From assembly GCF_039679125.1 (NCBI RefSeq), contig NZ_CP155551.1, positions 3,534,001 through 3,598,000 of the forward strand: a DNA stretch of 64,000 nt, read 5' to 3'. This DNA comes from Blastococcus sp. HT6-4 (GTDB taxonomy: Bacteria; Actinomycetota; Actinomycetes; Mycobacteriales; Geodermatophilaceae). Every line of letters begins with the position of its first letter. Positions within the stretch are counted from its first letter, which is position 1. This document shows, piece by piece, positions 32,157 through 39,801 of the stretch. The notes below the pieces were generated by a model, which was not told the origin of the DNA, did not search any database, and saw only the letters and a list, made by a program, of their open reading frames with translations. Position numbers and translations under genes: made by a program.

Positions 32157-33757
32157 GCTTGCTCCTCTTGGTCGCGGACAGCGGCCCGCACCGGGGCCGA
32201 CGTTCGTGGGCACAACAGCGTGCCAGGCCGCCCTGTTCCCGGCCGTCCCGGCCTTCCCGGCCGCAGGCCCCGCACCCGCCGCCGCACGCCGCCGGGCACC
32301 CGGCCGGCCAGCGCCCGGACGACGGCCCGCAGCGTCTCCCGCCAGGCCGGTGGGCGACCCGCCATCACCAGCAGGTCACCGTGCGTGCCGTAGCCGAAGA
32401 CCTCCTCGTGCCAGGGCGTGCCGTCGAAGCTCACGAGCCACCACCGCCGACGGGGGCGACGCCCCGTGGCGAGGACCATGGGGTGCGGGATGTTGGAGCC
32501 GTAGGGCGCCCGCAACGCCCCCACGCGCCCCACCCCGAGGTCGTAGACCGGGTACTCGGCGGCGTCGCGGTCGCTGGCCAGCAGGTACCAGACCCGCCCG
32601 AACCGCTGCAGGATCGTGCCTTCCGCCTGCTGCAGCGCGGCGTCGGCTCCCACGCGCTCGAGCCCCGCGGTCGGTTCGGCACCGGCGGTCGTGGCCAGAG
32701 CCGGGTGGAAGACGTACCGCGGCGGACCGAACGACGTGCACTCGGTGAAGGCCAGGTACCAGCGGCCCCGCACCCGCGCGACCGACGGGTCCCAGGCGCT
32801 GGCGGTGGTCGGCAGCTCCAGCCGGTCGGTGCGCAGCACGTGCACACCGTTCAGCAGGTCGGTCCCGCGGACGGTCGCGTGCCGCACGTGCACTCCGCGC
32901 TCCTGGCTGTGGTCGCCCCAGGACGACACGAGGACGAGCCAGCGGTCGGCCTCCTCGTCGAGGACGAGGGCGCCCGCGTGGTCGCCCAGCAGCAGCCCGT
33001 CCCGCTCGCTGAACAGCGTGGCCACGTGCACCGGCCGGGCCGAGGGGTCGGCGACGTCGAGAGCCCACACCCCCCAGTGCGCCTGCTGGAAGAACCCGTG
33101 CCCGGCGTTCGTGGCGGTGACGAACAACCGCCCGTCCCGGAGCACCGGGCTGCCGTCCGGGCGCCGGACGACCTGGGGGTCGCGCAGACCGATCGCACCG
33201 GAGTACCCGGCCCGGACCCGGGAGATGACGGCTCCCGCGTCCACGCCGCCGCAGCCGTACTCCAGCGAGCCGAGCACCGCGGGGTCGCGCAGGTCGGTCA
33301 GGTCCGCGACCCGGTCGCGGACGGAGAGGTACGGGCGCCACCCCTCGCCGGCCCCCTCGGCCACCAGGACGCTCACCTGGTTCTCGTTGACCACGCAGGC
33401 CAGCCGGAACGGGGCTGCGACCTCGGCGGGCGCGGCCCCGACGACGACTGCGCCGGCGGGCCCGTCGACCTCCAGCGTGATCTCCTGGCGAGCCGCGCGG
33501 TACGTCGCGAGGACGCCCCCGGTCCCGGCCAGCCCGCAGCGCACGCCGCCGTCCCGGCCCACCTCGGCGACGTCGACGACGACCGCGCAGAACGGTGCCC
33601 TCGGCCCCGGGCCGAAGCGTGCGAGGGAACCGGGCGGGAGATCCAGGCCCTCGGTCCGGTCGTGCTGCACGAAGGGCGAGAGGAGGTCCACCGGCCGGTG
33701 GCGGGCGACCTCGTGGAAGGTGAGCCGGAAGGGGGCGCGCAGACGCCGGCTGGTCAC
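32153..33757 (-). CDS. Beta-propeller protein resembling GH43/GH32-type glycosidases
   Basis: 534 aa without signal peptide. Repeated blade-like segments are seen: RDPQVVRRPDG, WGVWALDVADPS, SAWDPSVARVRGRWYLAF and RDAAEYPVYDLG. DP...GRWYLAF is the pattern of five-bladed GH43/GH32-like propellers. The N-terminal about 180 residues look like a beta-sandwich. The last about 60 residues are Arg/Gly/Pro-rich. I cannot name the family or confirm the three acidic catalytic residues. The GTG start has TAGCCT 6 nt upstream. It overlaps moeZ by GTGA, an unexpected partner. Confidence 0.6.
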   Translation of the reverse strand: MTSRRLRAPFRLTFHEVARHRPVDLLSPFVQHDRTEGLDLPPGSLARFGPGPRAPFCAVVVDVAEVGRDGGVRCGLAGTGGVLATYRAARQEITLEVDGPAGAVVVGAAPAEVAAPFRLACVVNENQVSVLVAEGAGEGWRPYLSVRDRVADLTDLRDPAVLGSLEYGCGGVDAGAVISRVRAGYSGAIGLRDPQVVRRPDGSPVLRDGRLFVTATNAGHGFFQQAHWGVWALDVADPSARPVHVATLFSERDGLLLGDHAGALVLDEEADRWLVLVSSWGDHSQERGVHVRHATVRGTDLLNGVHVLRTDRLELPTTASAWDPSVARVRGRWYLAFTECTSFGPPRYVFHPALATTAGAEPTAGLERVGADAALQQAEGTILQRFGRVWYLLASDRDAAEYPVYDLGVGRVGALRAPYGSNIPHPMVLATGRRPRRRWWLVSFDGTPWHEEVFGYGTHGDLLVMAGRPPAWRETLRAVVRALAGRVPGGVRRRVRGLRPGRPGRPGTGRPGTLLCPRTSAPVRAAVRDQEEQA

Positions 33758-33763
33758 CCGGCG

Positions 33764-33769
33764 AGGCTA
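33764..33769 (-). promoter_or_regulatory. Leaderless-type -10 element of the propeller-moeZ transcript
   Basis: TAGCCT on the minus strand 6 nt before the GTG at 33757, with no Shine-Dalgarno. Confidence 0.45.
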
Positions 33770-33800
33770 CCGAGGGCGACGCGGGTCACTGCGGCGACCG

Positions 33801-34700
33801 TCAGGGGTAGGGCCAGGCGTTCTTCGCGCAGCCCTGCAGCCCCAGCGTCTGCTGCTGCATCACCGGGGCGGGCTGGCCGGGGCCCGGGCACTGCAGGTGG
33901 CCGTTGCCGAGGACGTGCCCGACCTCGTGGTTGACCACGTAGTGCCGGTAGGTGGCGACGTCCCCCTCGTAGTGCGGGACGGCGGTGGCCCAGCGGGCGA
34001 GGTTGATGACCGCCCGCTCCCCGTAGCGGCAGGAGGTGTAGCCGCCGGTGCCGACGCCGGGGCAGTAGGTCTCCATGCTCCCGGGGCTGACCAGGCTCAC
34101 CTTGAAGTCGTAGTCGGCTGCCGCGCCCACCCGCTGGAAGGACACCCGGCCGCCGTTCCCCCAGGACCGCGGATCGCCGAGGGTCGCCGTCACCGCATCG
34201 GCGAAGGCCGCGCCGTCGACGCCGATCCCGTCCTCCACCTCGACGACGAAGCGCTGGAGCGGACCGGTGCCCAGCACCTCGGAGCCGCCGTCGACGACCG
34301 ACAGCGTGCCGGCGCCCTGCTCGACGTAGTCCTCGACCGTCGCCGGCGGTGCGGTGACCGTGGGGGCGGCGTCGATCTCCGCGGGAGCGGTCGGGGCGGC
34401 GACGGGCTCGGGCGGGACGGCCGACGGCGGCGACGCGACCGAGGTCGACGCCGCGGCATCCCCCGCGCCGGCGGGCGCGGAGCCGCGCGGGTTGAGCACC
34501 AGGTCGACGAGGACGGCGATCGTGGCGATGGCCAGCACGGGGATCGCGTACGCCCGCCAGCCGTGGCGGCGGGTGAACCGGCGCAGCCGGCCGCCGCCGG
34601 ACCCGGGACGGCGGTCCACCGGGGCGACGCGCGGATCGGGTCGCGCCACGAGGGGGACCCGGCGTGACGCCGGGCGGCCGTCGGTCAGACGTCCTCCCAC
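33801..34700 (-). CDS. DUF3152 protein, exported metzincin-like metalloprotease
   Basis: 299 aa. A basic cytoplasmic N terminus (about 45 aa), one membrane helix (about 52-68), a Ser/Ala/Pro-rich linker to about 120, then the exported DUF3152 domain. The domain has HEVGHVLGNGH (258-268), the HExxHxxGxxH zinc motif of metzincins, which implies a real protease, and cysteines likely to form disulfides (CPGVGTGGYTSC, CPGPG, GC). The GTG start follows GGGAGGGGAGCC. It is the Rv3207c equivalent; substrate unknown. Confidence 0.9.
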   Translation of the reverse strand: MGGRLTDGRPASRRVPLVARPDPRVAPVDRRPGSGGGRLRRFTRRHGWRAYAIPVLAIATIAVLVDLVLNPRGSAPAGAGDAAASTSVASPPSAVPPEPVAAPTAPAEIDAAPTVTAPPATVEDYVEQGAGTLSVVDGGSEVLGTGPLQRFVVEVEDGIGVDGAAFADAVTATLGDPRSWGNGGRVSFQRVGAAADYDFKVSLVSPGSMETYCPGVGTGGYTSCRYGERAVINLARWATAVPHYEGDVATYRHYVVNHEVGHVLGNGHLQCPGPGQPAPVMQQQTLGLQGCAKNAWPYP

Positions 34701-34739
34701 CGGCTCCCCTCCCGCGTCATCGCTCCTGCCCCAGGCGAC

Positions 34740-35795
34740 TCAGCGTCTCACGCTGCGTGGCCTGGCGGCCACAGCCGCGGAGTTCGCCACGCTCGGTTCG
34801 GCGGGTCGGGTCTCGACCATCCCCAGGACCGCCCGGGCGGTCGGCTCGGGCGCCTCCAGCATGGCCACGTGGCCCACGCCGTCGAGCACGAGCAGCCGGC
34901 CGTCGGGCACGGTCGCCGCCAGGCGCGGTGCCAGGGCCGGGTCGACGAGGCGGTCGCGGCTGCCCCAGACGACGAGCGTGGGCATCCGCAGGCCCCGCGC
35001 GGCGCGCCAGGCGTTCGCCGGGCCCAGGCGCAGGTAGGAGCTGATCAGCCCGCGCATGCTCCGGGCCAGCGCCCGGTCGGCCCACGGCTGCTCGGCCCGC
35101 TCGCGCATCTCCCGGACCGCCTGCTCGATGCGCTCGGGCGGCACGGCCGACGGGTCGCCGAAGCACATCCGCACCATCGACCGGACGCTCTGCTCCGGGG
35201 AGACGCCGGCCAGCCGCCGCTCGGCGAGAGTGGGCACCCCCGGGACCAGGAGCAGCAGCATCGCCCGGCTGAACGCCGGCGGCACCCGGTACACCGGCAT
35301 CGCCGGGGAGATCAGCGTCAGCGTGGCGACCAGGTCGGGCCGGAGGGCGGCCGCGAGGACGCTGACCAGCCCGCCGAGGGAGTTGCCGACCAGGTGCACC
35401 GGGCGGCCGCCGCCGTCGCCCGGCTGGGCGACGACGTGCTGGAGGACGTCGACGACGGCCCGCACGTGGCCGCGGATCGAGTAACGCGCGCGGGCGCTCG
35501 GCCGGGACCGGCCGAAGCCGGGCAGGTCCACCGACCAGCCGTCGAACCGGACCGCCAGCAGGGCGGCCAGATCGGTCCAGTTGGTCGACGCACCACCGAG
35601 GCCGTGGACGTAGAGGGCTCGTTCGCGCGGCGCGGAGCCGGGCGCATCGCCGTCCCCGGCGCCCAGCGGGCCGGTCCAGGGCGTGCGCCGGACGAACACC
35701 GTGCCGCCCCGGACGGGGATCTCGTCCCCCGGCCAGGGCGGGAGCGCCGCTCCGGGCGTCGGCAGCGGGGTCTCGGACAGCACGGCGTCGGACAT
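34740..35795 (-). CDS. Alpha/beta hydrolase with Ser nucleophile
   Basis: 351 aa. The oxyanion segment is YVHGLGGASTNW, the nucleophile elbow VGNSLGGLVS, the acid in VVWGSRDRLVDP and the His in DGVGHVAMLEAP. A cap of about 80 residues lies between about 180 and 265. There is no signal peptide. ATG 35795 is chosen because homology-like sequence begins there; the longer frame reads into the divergent TetR promoter. Substrate is not known; lipase/esterase-like. Confidence 0.87.
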   Translation of the reverse strand: MSDAVLSETPLPTPGAALPPWPGDEIPVRGGTVFVRRTPWTGPLGAGDGDAPGSAPRERALYVHGLGGASTNWTDLAALLAVRFDGWSVDLPGFGRSRPSARARYSIRGHVRAVVDVLQHVVAQPGDGGGRPVHLVGNSLGGLVSVLAAALRPDLVATLTLISPAMPVYRVPPAFSRAMLLLLVPGVPTLAERRLAGVSPEQSVRSMVRMCFGDPSAVPPERIEQAVREMRERAEQPWADRALARSMRGLISSYLRLGPANAWRAARGLRMPTLVVWGSRDRLVDPALAPRLAATVPDGRLLVLDGVGHVAMLEAPEPTARAVLGMVETRPAEPSVANSAAVAARPRSVRR

Positions 35796-35866
35796 CGCGC
35801 TCGACGGTAACGCTCCGTGGTGTGCGGCGTCAGCTGCGCGAACGCGCCGGTACGATCGCCCCTGCC

Positions 35867-36511
35867 ATGCAGCCCTCACACCCCACCGCAGCCAACCGGC
35901 GGACCTCCCGACTGCCCCGGGGAGCGCGCCGCCTGCAGCTGCTGCGCGCGGCCCAGGACGTCTTCGTCGCGCACGGCTTCCACGCCGCGGCGATGGACGA
36001 CATCGCCGACCGCGCCGGCGTCAGCAAGCCCGTGCTCTACCAGCACTTCCCGGGCAAGCGGGAGCTGTACCTCGCGCTGCTCGAGGAGCACGTCTCCGAG
36101 CTGGCCGACCGGGTGGGTGCGGCGATGGGCGGGACGGCCGACAACCGCGACCGCGTGAACGCCGCCGTCGGCGCCTACTTCGACTTCATCGACGCCGACG
36201 GCGAGGCGTTCCGGCTGGTCTTCGAGTCCGATCTGCGCAACGACGAGGACGTCCGGGCGATCGTCGACCGGGGCGCGGCGGTGTGCGTGGAGGCGATCGC
36301 CGGCGTCATCGCCGCCGACACCGGCGCCGATCCCGAGCGCGCGCTCCTCCTGGCCTCGGGCCTGGCCGGCCTCGCCGAGAGCAGCGCCCGGTGGTGGCTG
36401 CCGCGCAAGGGCACGGTCTCCCGCGACGAGGCGGTCGCGCTCATGGCGTCGCTGGCCTGGCGCGGCATCTCCGGCTTCCCACGCGTGGACGGCGAGCCGC
36501 TCCCCTCCTGA
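35867..36511 (+). CDS. TetR family transcriptional regulator
   Basis: 214 aa. The helix-turn-helix is MDDIADRAGVSKPVLYQHFP (about 41-60) after a basic N-terminal arm. The C-terminal domain (about 70-210) is helical and Ala-rich, typical of TetR ligand pockets. It is the Rv3208 equivalent and sits divergently from the hydrolase gene (72 bases), a common arrangement for local control. TACGAT lies 10 nt before the ATG. The ligand is unknown. Confidence 0.9.
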   Translation: MQPSHPTAANRRTSRLPRGARRLQLLRAAQDVFVAHGFHAAAMDDIADRAGVSKPVLYQHFPGKRELYLALLEEHVSELADRVGAAMGGTADNRDRVNAAVGAYFDFIDADGEAFRLVFESDLRNDEDVRAIVDRGAAVCVEAIAGVIAADTGADPERALLLASGLAGLAESSARWWLPRKGTVSRDEAVALMASLAWRGISGFPRVDGEPLPS

Positions 36512-36610
36512 GGCCGGCGTTCGCTGACGGCGCACCCGCTCGACCGATCCCCGCACCGGCGGCTGGACTAGCGTGGGGACAGTCGCGCGAACCGAGGAGG
36601 CATCGCCTAC

Positions 36611-36853
36611 GTGGAAGTCAAGATCGGCGTCCAGCACTCGCCCCGGGAGCTGGTCATCGACAGCCCCAAGACCCCTGACGAGATCGCGGCCGAGGTGGCC
36701 AAGGCCATGTCGGGCTCGACCAAGGACGGCCTGCTCACCCTGGTCGACGAGCGGGGCCGTCAGGTCCTCGTCCCCGTCGACCGCATCGCCTACGTGGAGA
36801 TCGCGCAGGCCGACCAGCGCCGCGTCGGCTTCATCGCCGGCACCGGCAGCTGA
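36611..36853 (+). CDS. DUF3107 protein
   Basis: 80 aa (Rv3208A/TB9.4 family). One compact alpha/beta domain: EVKIGVQHSPREL, an amphipathic helix with EIAAEVAKAM, then TLVDERGRQVLVPVDRIAYV. CCGAGGAGGC precedes the GTG and TAGCGT near 36571 is a likely -10. It follows the TetR gene and ends at a strong terminator (36874-36912). The function is unknown. Confidence 0.9.
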   Translation: MEVKIGVQHSPRELVIDSPKTPDEIAAEVAKAMSGSTKDGLLTLVDERGRQVLVPVDRIAYVEIAQADQRRVGFIAGTGS

Positions 36854-36873
36854 CCCCAGGCACGAAGCTCGAT

Positions 36874-36912
36874 GAGAGGGGCGCTCCCGCACTGCGCGGG
36901 AGCGCCCCTCTC
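36874..36912. terminator. Strong hairpin terminator after the DUF3107 gene
   Basis: A perfect 17-bp stem (left 36874-36890, right 36896-36912) with loop ACTGC. It is symmetric and sits between convergent genes, so it may act in both directions. Confidence 0.8.
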
Positions 36913-36923
36913 TGCATGGTCGC

Positions 36924-37089
36924 GCCGAGTGGGGCCCGGAGGGTCCCGCGCAGGCACGACGGACGCGCTCCAGCACCAGGGGGACGGCACCTGGCCGCGG
37001 TGTCGTGCCGAGTGGGCCCCGGAGGGGTCCGCGCAGGCACGACGGACGCGCTCCACCTGACAGGGGGACGACACCTGGCCGCGGTGTCG
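36924..37089. repeat. Two tandem copies of an 83-bp intergenic repeat
   Basis: Copy 1 is 36924-37006 and copy 2 is 37007-37089. Both begin GCCGAGTGGG and share GCGCAGGCACGACGGACGCG; by eye about nine in ten bases are identical. Each copy ends with a short hairpin around CCTGGCCGCGG (CACC/GGTG; in copy 2 CGACACC/GGTGTCG). No reading frame is convincing. The element sits between the DUF3107 terminator and the ferritin-like gene's terminator. Confidence 0.75.
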
Positions 37090-37103
37090 GCCGGAGGCCG
37101 ACA
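37085..37103 (-). terminator. Hairpin after the ferritin-like gene
   Basis: A perfect 8-bp stem (TGTCGGCC/GGCCGACA, loop GGA) that starts 4 bases beyond the stop codon of the minus-strand gene. It overlaps the end of the tandem repeat. Confidence 0.55.
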
Positions 37104-37106
37104 GTG

Positions 37107-37757
37107 TTACGGATTCAGCCCGAGGGCCTTCATCCGCTCGGTGTGGGCCCGGGTGATCCGATCGATCAGCCGGCTGATGCCCGAGAGGTCCCCGGTGCCG
37201 GTCACGATGAGCTCGGCCAGCTGGTCGTGCTCGGCGATGACCGCCTGCGACCGGGTCATCGCCTCACCGACGAGCCGGCGCCCCCACAGCGCCAACCGGC
37301 CGGCCACCTTCCGGTCGGCGGCGATCGCCGCCCGCACCTCCCGGACGGCGAAGTCGGCGTGGCCGGTGTCGTCGAGCACCTCCAGCACGAGGCCCCGGTC
37401 GGGCTCGGGGAGGAAGCCGGCGATCTCGCGGTAGAAGTCGGTGGCCAGCCCGTCGCCCACGTAGGCCTTCACCAGGCCCTCCAGCCAGGTGGTGGGCCGG
37501 GTGCTCTCGTGGAAGGTGTCGAGCGCCCGGACGAACGGCGCCATGGCCCGGGCCGGGTCCACGCCCAGCTCCTCGAGCCGACCGGCGAGCCGGACGTGGT
37601 GGGCGATCTCGGCCGCGGCCATGCGGGCGAGCGCCGCTCGGCCGCTGAGCGTCGGGGCCATGCGGGCGTCCTCGGCGAGCCGGTCGAACGCGGTCAGCTC
37701 GGCGTAGGCGAGTGCACCCAGCAGGTCGGCGACGGCCGCGTTCTCGACCGGGGGCAC
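37107..37757 (-). CDS. Ferritin-like fold protein (MiaE-like, Rv3210c family)
   Basis: 216 aa, nearly all helical. Candidate di-iron ligands are spread as E/ExxH: AYAELTAFDRL (Glu20), AAAEIAHH (Glu50, His53) and later TFHEST, DDTGHADF. The family is annotated as ferritin-like fold or tRNA hydroxylase-like; the hydroxylase role is not proven. The GTG start at 37757 has a weak ribosome site. It is divergent from the DEAD-box helicase gene. Confidence 0.83.
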   Translation of the reverse strand: MPPVENAAVADLLGALAYAELTAFDRLAEDARMAPTLSGRAALARMAAAEIAHHVRLAGRLEELGVDPARAMAPFVRALDTFHESTRPTTWLEGLVKAYVGDGLATDFYREIAGFLPEPDRGLVLEVLDDTGHADFAVREVRAAIAADRKVAGRLALWGRRLVGEAMTRSQAVIAEHDQLAELIVTGTGDLSGISRLIDRITRAHTERMKALGLNP

Positions 37758-38071
37758 GGCAGCTCCTGACGCTCGGCGGCGGGGTGGCGCGTGCCCCGGA
37801 GGAGTGATCGACCCGACACCGGGGAGCGCGGCGCGGGAAGGCTAACCGGTGATCGCGCTAGCATGGGAATCGGCGAGCCCTCGGGCACGCTCGTGTATCT
37901 GTGCGCTGACGACCGCTGGACGACGCCCCTGGGGCCGTCTCCCGGACGTGTTCACGCCCGGTCTTGCTGGCCGCGTCGGCGCTGGAACTCATCCCGCGAC
38001 ATCCGACCGCGGATGGGCACCAGGCGGCACAGCCGCCGGCCCCGTCCCCCAGCCGACCAGAGGCGAGACCA
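37758..38071. promoter_or_regulatory. Long leader and promoter region of the DEAD-box helicase gene
   Basis: 314 bases without a supported gene. TAGCAT at 37858-37863 is the best -10 candidate, giving a leader of about 200 nt before the presumed start. The helicase frame stays open up to TTG 37964, but residues 1-36 of that extension are Pro/His-rich and unlike the family. No riboswitch I know was recognised; a structured leader is possible, as for other RNA-helicase genes. Confidence 0.4.
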
Positions 38072-39793
38072 CTGACCTCCACCGACACGAACACCACCAC
38101 CGACACGACCCCGACCGCCGTCGATGCCCACGAGCTCGACCGGGCCGAGACCGGGGCGCCCGCGCCCGAGGAGCTCGAGCAGTCCGTCGAGGAGCTCGGC
38201 GGCGCCCCCGTCGCCCCCGACAGCCCGCTGTTCAGCGACTTCGACGTCCACCCCGACATCGTCGCCGCGCTGGCCGAGGTCGGCATCCACCGCACGTTCG
38301 CCATCCAGGAGCTCACCCTCCCGCTGGCGCTGGCCGGCAACGACCTCATCGGCCAGGCCCGCACCGGCACCGGCAAGACCCTCGGCTTCGGCGTCCCGCT
38401 GCTGCAGCGGGTCACCCCGCCGGCGGAGGGCGGCGACGGGGTGCCGCAGGCACTGGTCGTCGTCCCCACCCGTGAGCTGTGCGTGCAGGTCTCCCGGGAC
38501 CTCGCCACCGCCGGCGCCAAGCGCGGCATCCGCGTGCAGGCCATCTACGGCGGCCGCGCCTTCGAGCCGCAGGTCTCCGCGCTGCAGGCCGGCGTCGAGG
38601 TCGTCGTCGGCACGCCCGGCCGGCTGCTCGACCTCGCCCAGCAGGGCCACCTGATCCTCGGCAAGGTCAGGGTCCTCGTCCTCGACGAGGCCGACGAGAT
38701 GCTCGACCTCGGCTTCCTGCCCGACATCGAACGCATCCTGGCGATGGTCCCGGACAAGCGGCAGACGATGCTGTTCTCGGCCACGATGCCCGGCCCGATC
38801 GTGACGCTGTCGCGGTCGTTCATGACCCAGCCCACGCACATCCGCGCGCACGGCAACGACGAGGGCTCGACGGTCCCGCAGACCACGCAGTTCATCTACC
38901 GGGCGCACAACCTGGACAAGCCGGAGCTGCTCTCCCGCGTGCTGCAGAGCCGCGACCGCGGTCTGGTCATGGTCTTCTGCCGCACCAAGCGGACCGCGCA
39001 GAAGGTCGCCGACGAGCTCGTCGACCGCGGGTTCGCCGCGGCCGCCGTGCACGGTGACCTCGGTCAGGGGGCCCGCGAGCAGGCGCTGCGCGCGTTCCGC
39101 AGCGGAAAGGTCGACGTGCTGGTCGCCACCGACGTCGCCGCCCGCGGCATCGACGTGACCGGCGTCAGCCACGTCGTCAACTACCAGTGCCCCGAGGACG
39201 AGAAGACCTACGTGCACCGGATCGGCCGCACCGGCCGCGCCGGCAGCACCGGTGTCGCCGTCACGCTGGTCGACTGGGACGACATCCCCCGCTGGCAGCT
39301 GATCAACAAGGCGCTCGGCCTCGGCTTCGACGACCCGCCGGAGACCTACTCGACCTCCCCGTGGGTCTACAGCGATCTGGACGTCCCCGAGGGCGCCAAG
39401 GGCCGGCTGCCCCGCTCGCAGCGCACCCGCGAGGGCCTGGACGCCGAGACCCTCGAGGACCTCGGCGAGACCGGCAAGCGCAACCGCCCGGCCGGCCGCG
39501 GCGACTCGGGTGGGCGTGGCGACTCGGGTGGGCGCGGCGACTCGCGCGGCCCCGCCGACCGCCGGGAGGCTTCCGACGACGCGCCGGCCGGCGGCAGCAA
39601 GAGCCGTCCCCGGCGCCGCACCCGCAGCGGCTCCGGCTCAGCCGGGGCCGACGCACCGGCCGAGTCCTCGTCGGCCGACGCACCGGCGACCGCCGAGGGG
39701 TCGGCCGAGGGCGGCAGCGCCAAGCCCCGTCGCCGTCGTCGCCGCCGTGGTGGGGCGGGCCGCAGCGGCTCGGGCGCCGAGTCCGCTTCCTGA
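38072..39793 (+). CDS. rhlE: DEAD-box RNA helicase (RhlE-like)
   Basis: About 573 aa. The DEAD-box motifs are in order: AIQELTLP (Q motif), ARTGTGKT (motif I), PTRELCVQ, GTPGRLLD, DEADEM (motif II), FSATMP (III), then VFCRTKRTA, TDVAARGIDV and HRIGRTGRAG (VI). The C-terminal tail (about 460-573) is basic and repetitive with three RGDS units and RRRRRRR, likely for RNA binding. No ATG or GTG start fits; CTG 38072 has AGAGGCGAG 8 nt upstream and yields LTSTDTN, whereas TTG 37964 is the other option. It is the Rv3211 equivalent. Confidence 0.88.
   Translation: MTSTDTNTTTDTTPTAVDAHELDRAETGAPAPEELEQSVEELGGAPVAPDSPLFSDFDVHPDIVAALAEVGIHRTFAIQELTLPLALAGNDLIGQARTGTGKTLGFGVPLLQRVTPPAEGGDGVPQALVVVPTRELCVQVSRDLATAGAKRGIRVQAIYGGRAFEPQVSALQAGVEVVVGTPGRLLDLAQQGHLILGKVRVLVLDEADEMLDLGFLPDIERILAMVPDKRQTMLFSATMPGPIVTLSRSFMTQPTHIRAHGNDEGSTVPQTTQFIYRAHNLDKPELLSRVLQSRDRGLVMVFCRTKRTAQKVADELVDRGFAAAAVHGDLGQGAREQALRAFRSGKVDVLVATDVAARGIDVTGVSHVVNYQCPEDEKTYVHRIGRTGRAGSTGVAVTLVDWDDIPRWQLINKALGLGFDDPPETYSTSPWVYSDLDVPEGAKGRLPRSQRTREGLDAETLEDLGETGKRNRPAGRGDSGGRGDSGGRGDSRGPADRREASDDAPAGGSKSRPRRRTRSGSGSAGADAPAESSSADAPATAEGSAEGGSAKPRRRRRRRGGAGRSGSGAESAS
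39500..39553 (+). repeat. 18-bp minisatellite encoding GDSGGR repeats in the helicase tail
   Basis: GGCGACTCGGGTGGGCGT at 39500-39517 is repeated with one base change at 39518-39535, and a third partial unit follows. Each unit encodes six residues, giving RGDSGGRGDSGGRGDS. Such in-frame repeats change copy number by slippage. Confidence 0.7.
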
Positions 39794-39801
39794 CCCCGCC
39801 G

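Noticed and set aside
29115-32393. A 1092-codon plus-strand frame over the GT51, ATL, TIGR03086 and moeZ genes
   Set aside because: It spans several real genes and intergenic gaps on the other strand, with no motif of its own.
36924-37089. CRISPR array at the tandem repeat
   Set aside because: Only two adjacent 83-bp copies with no spacers of constant length and no cas gene.
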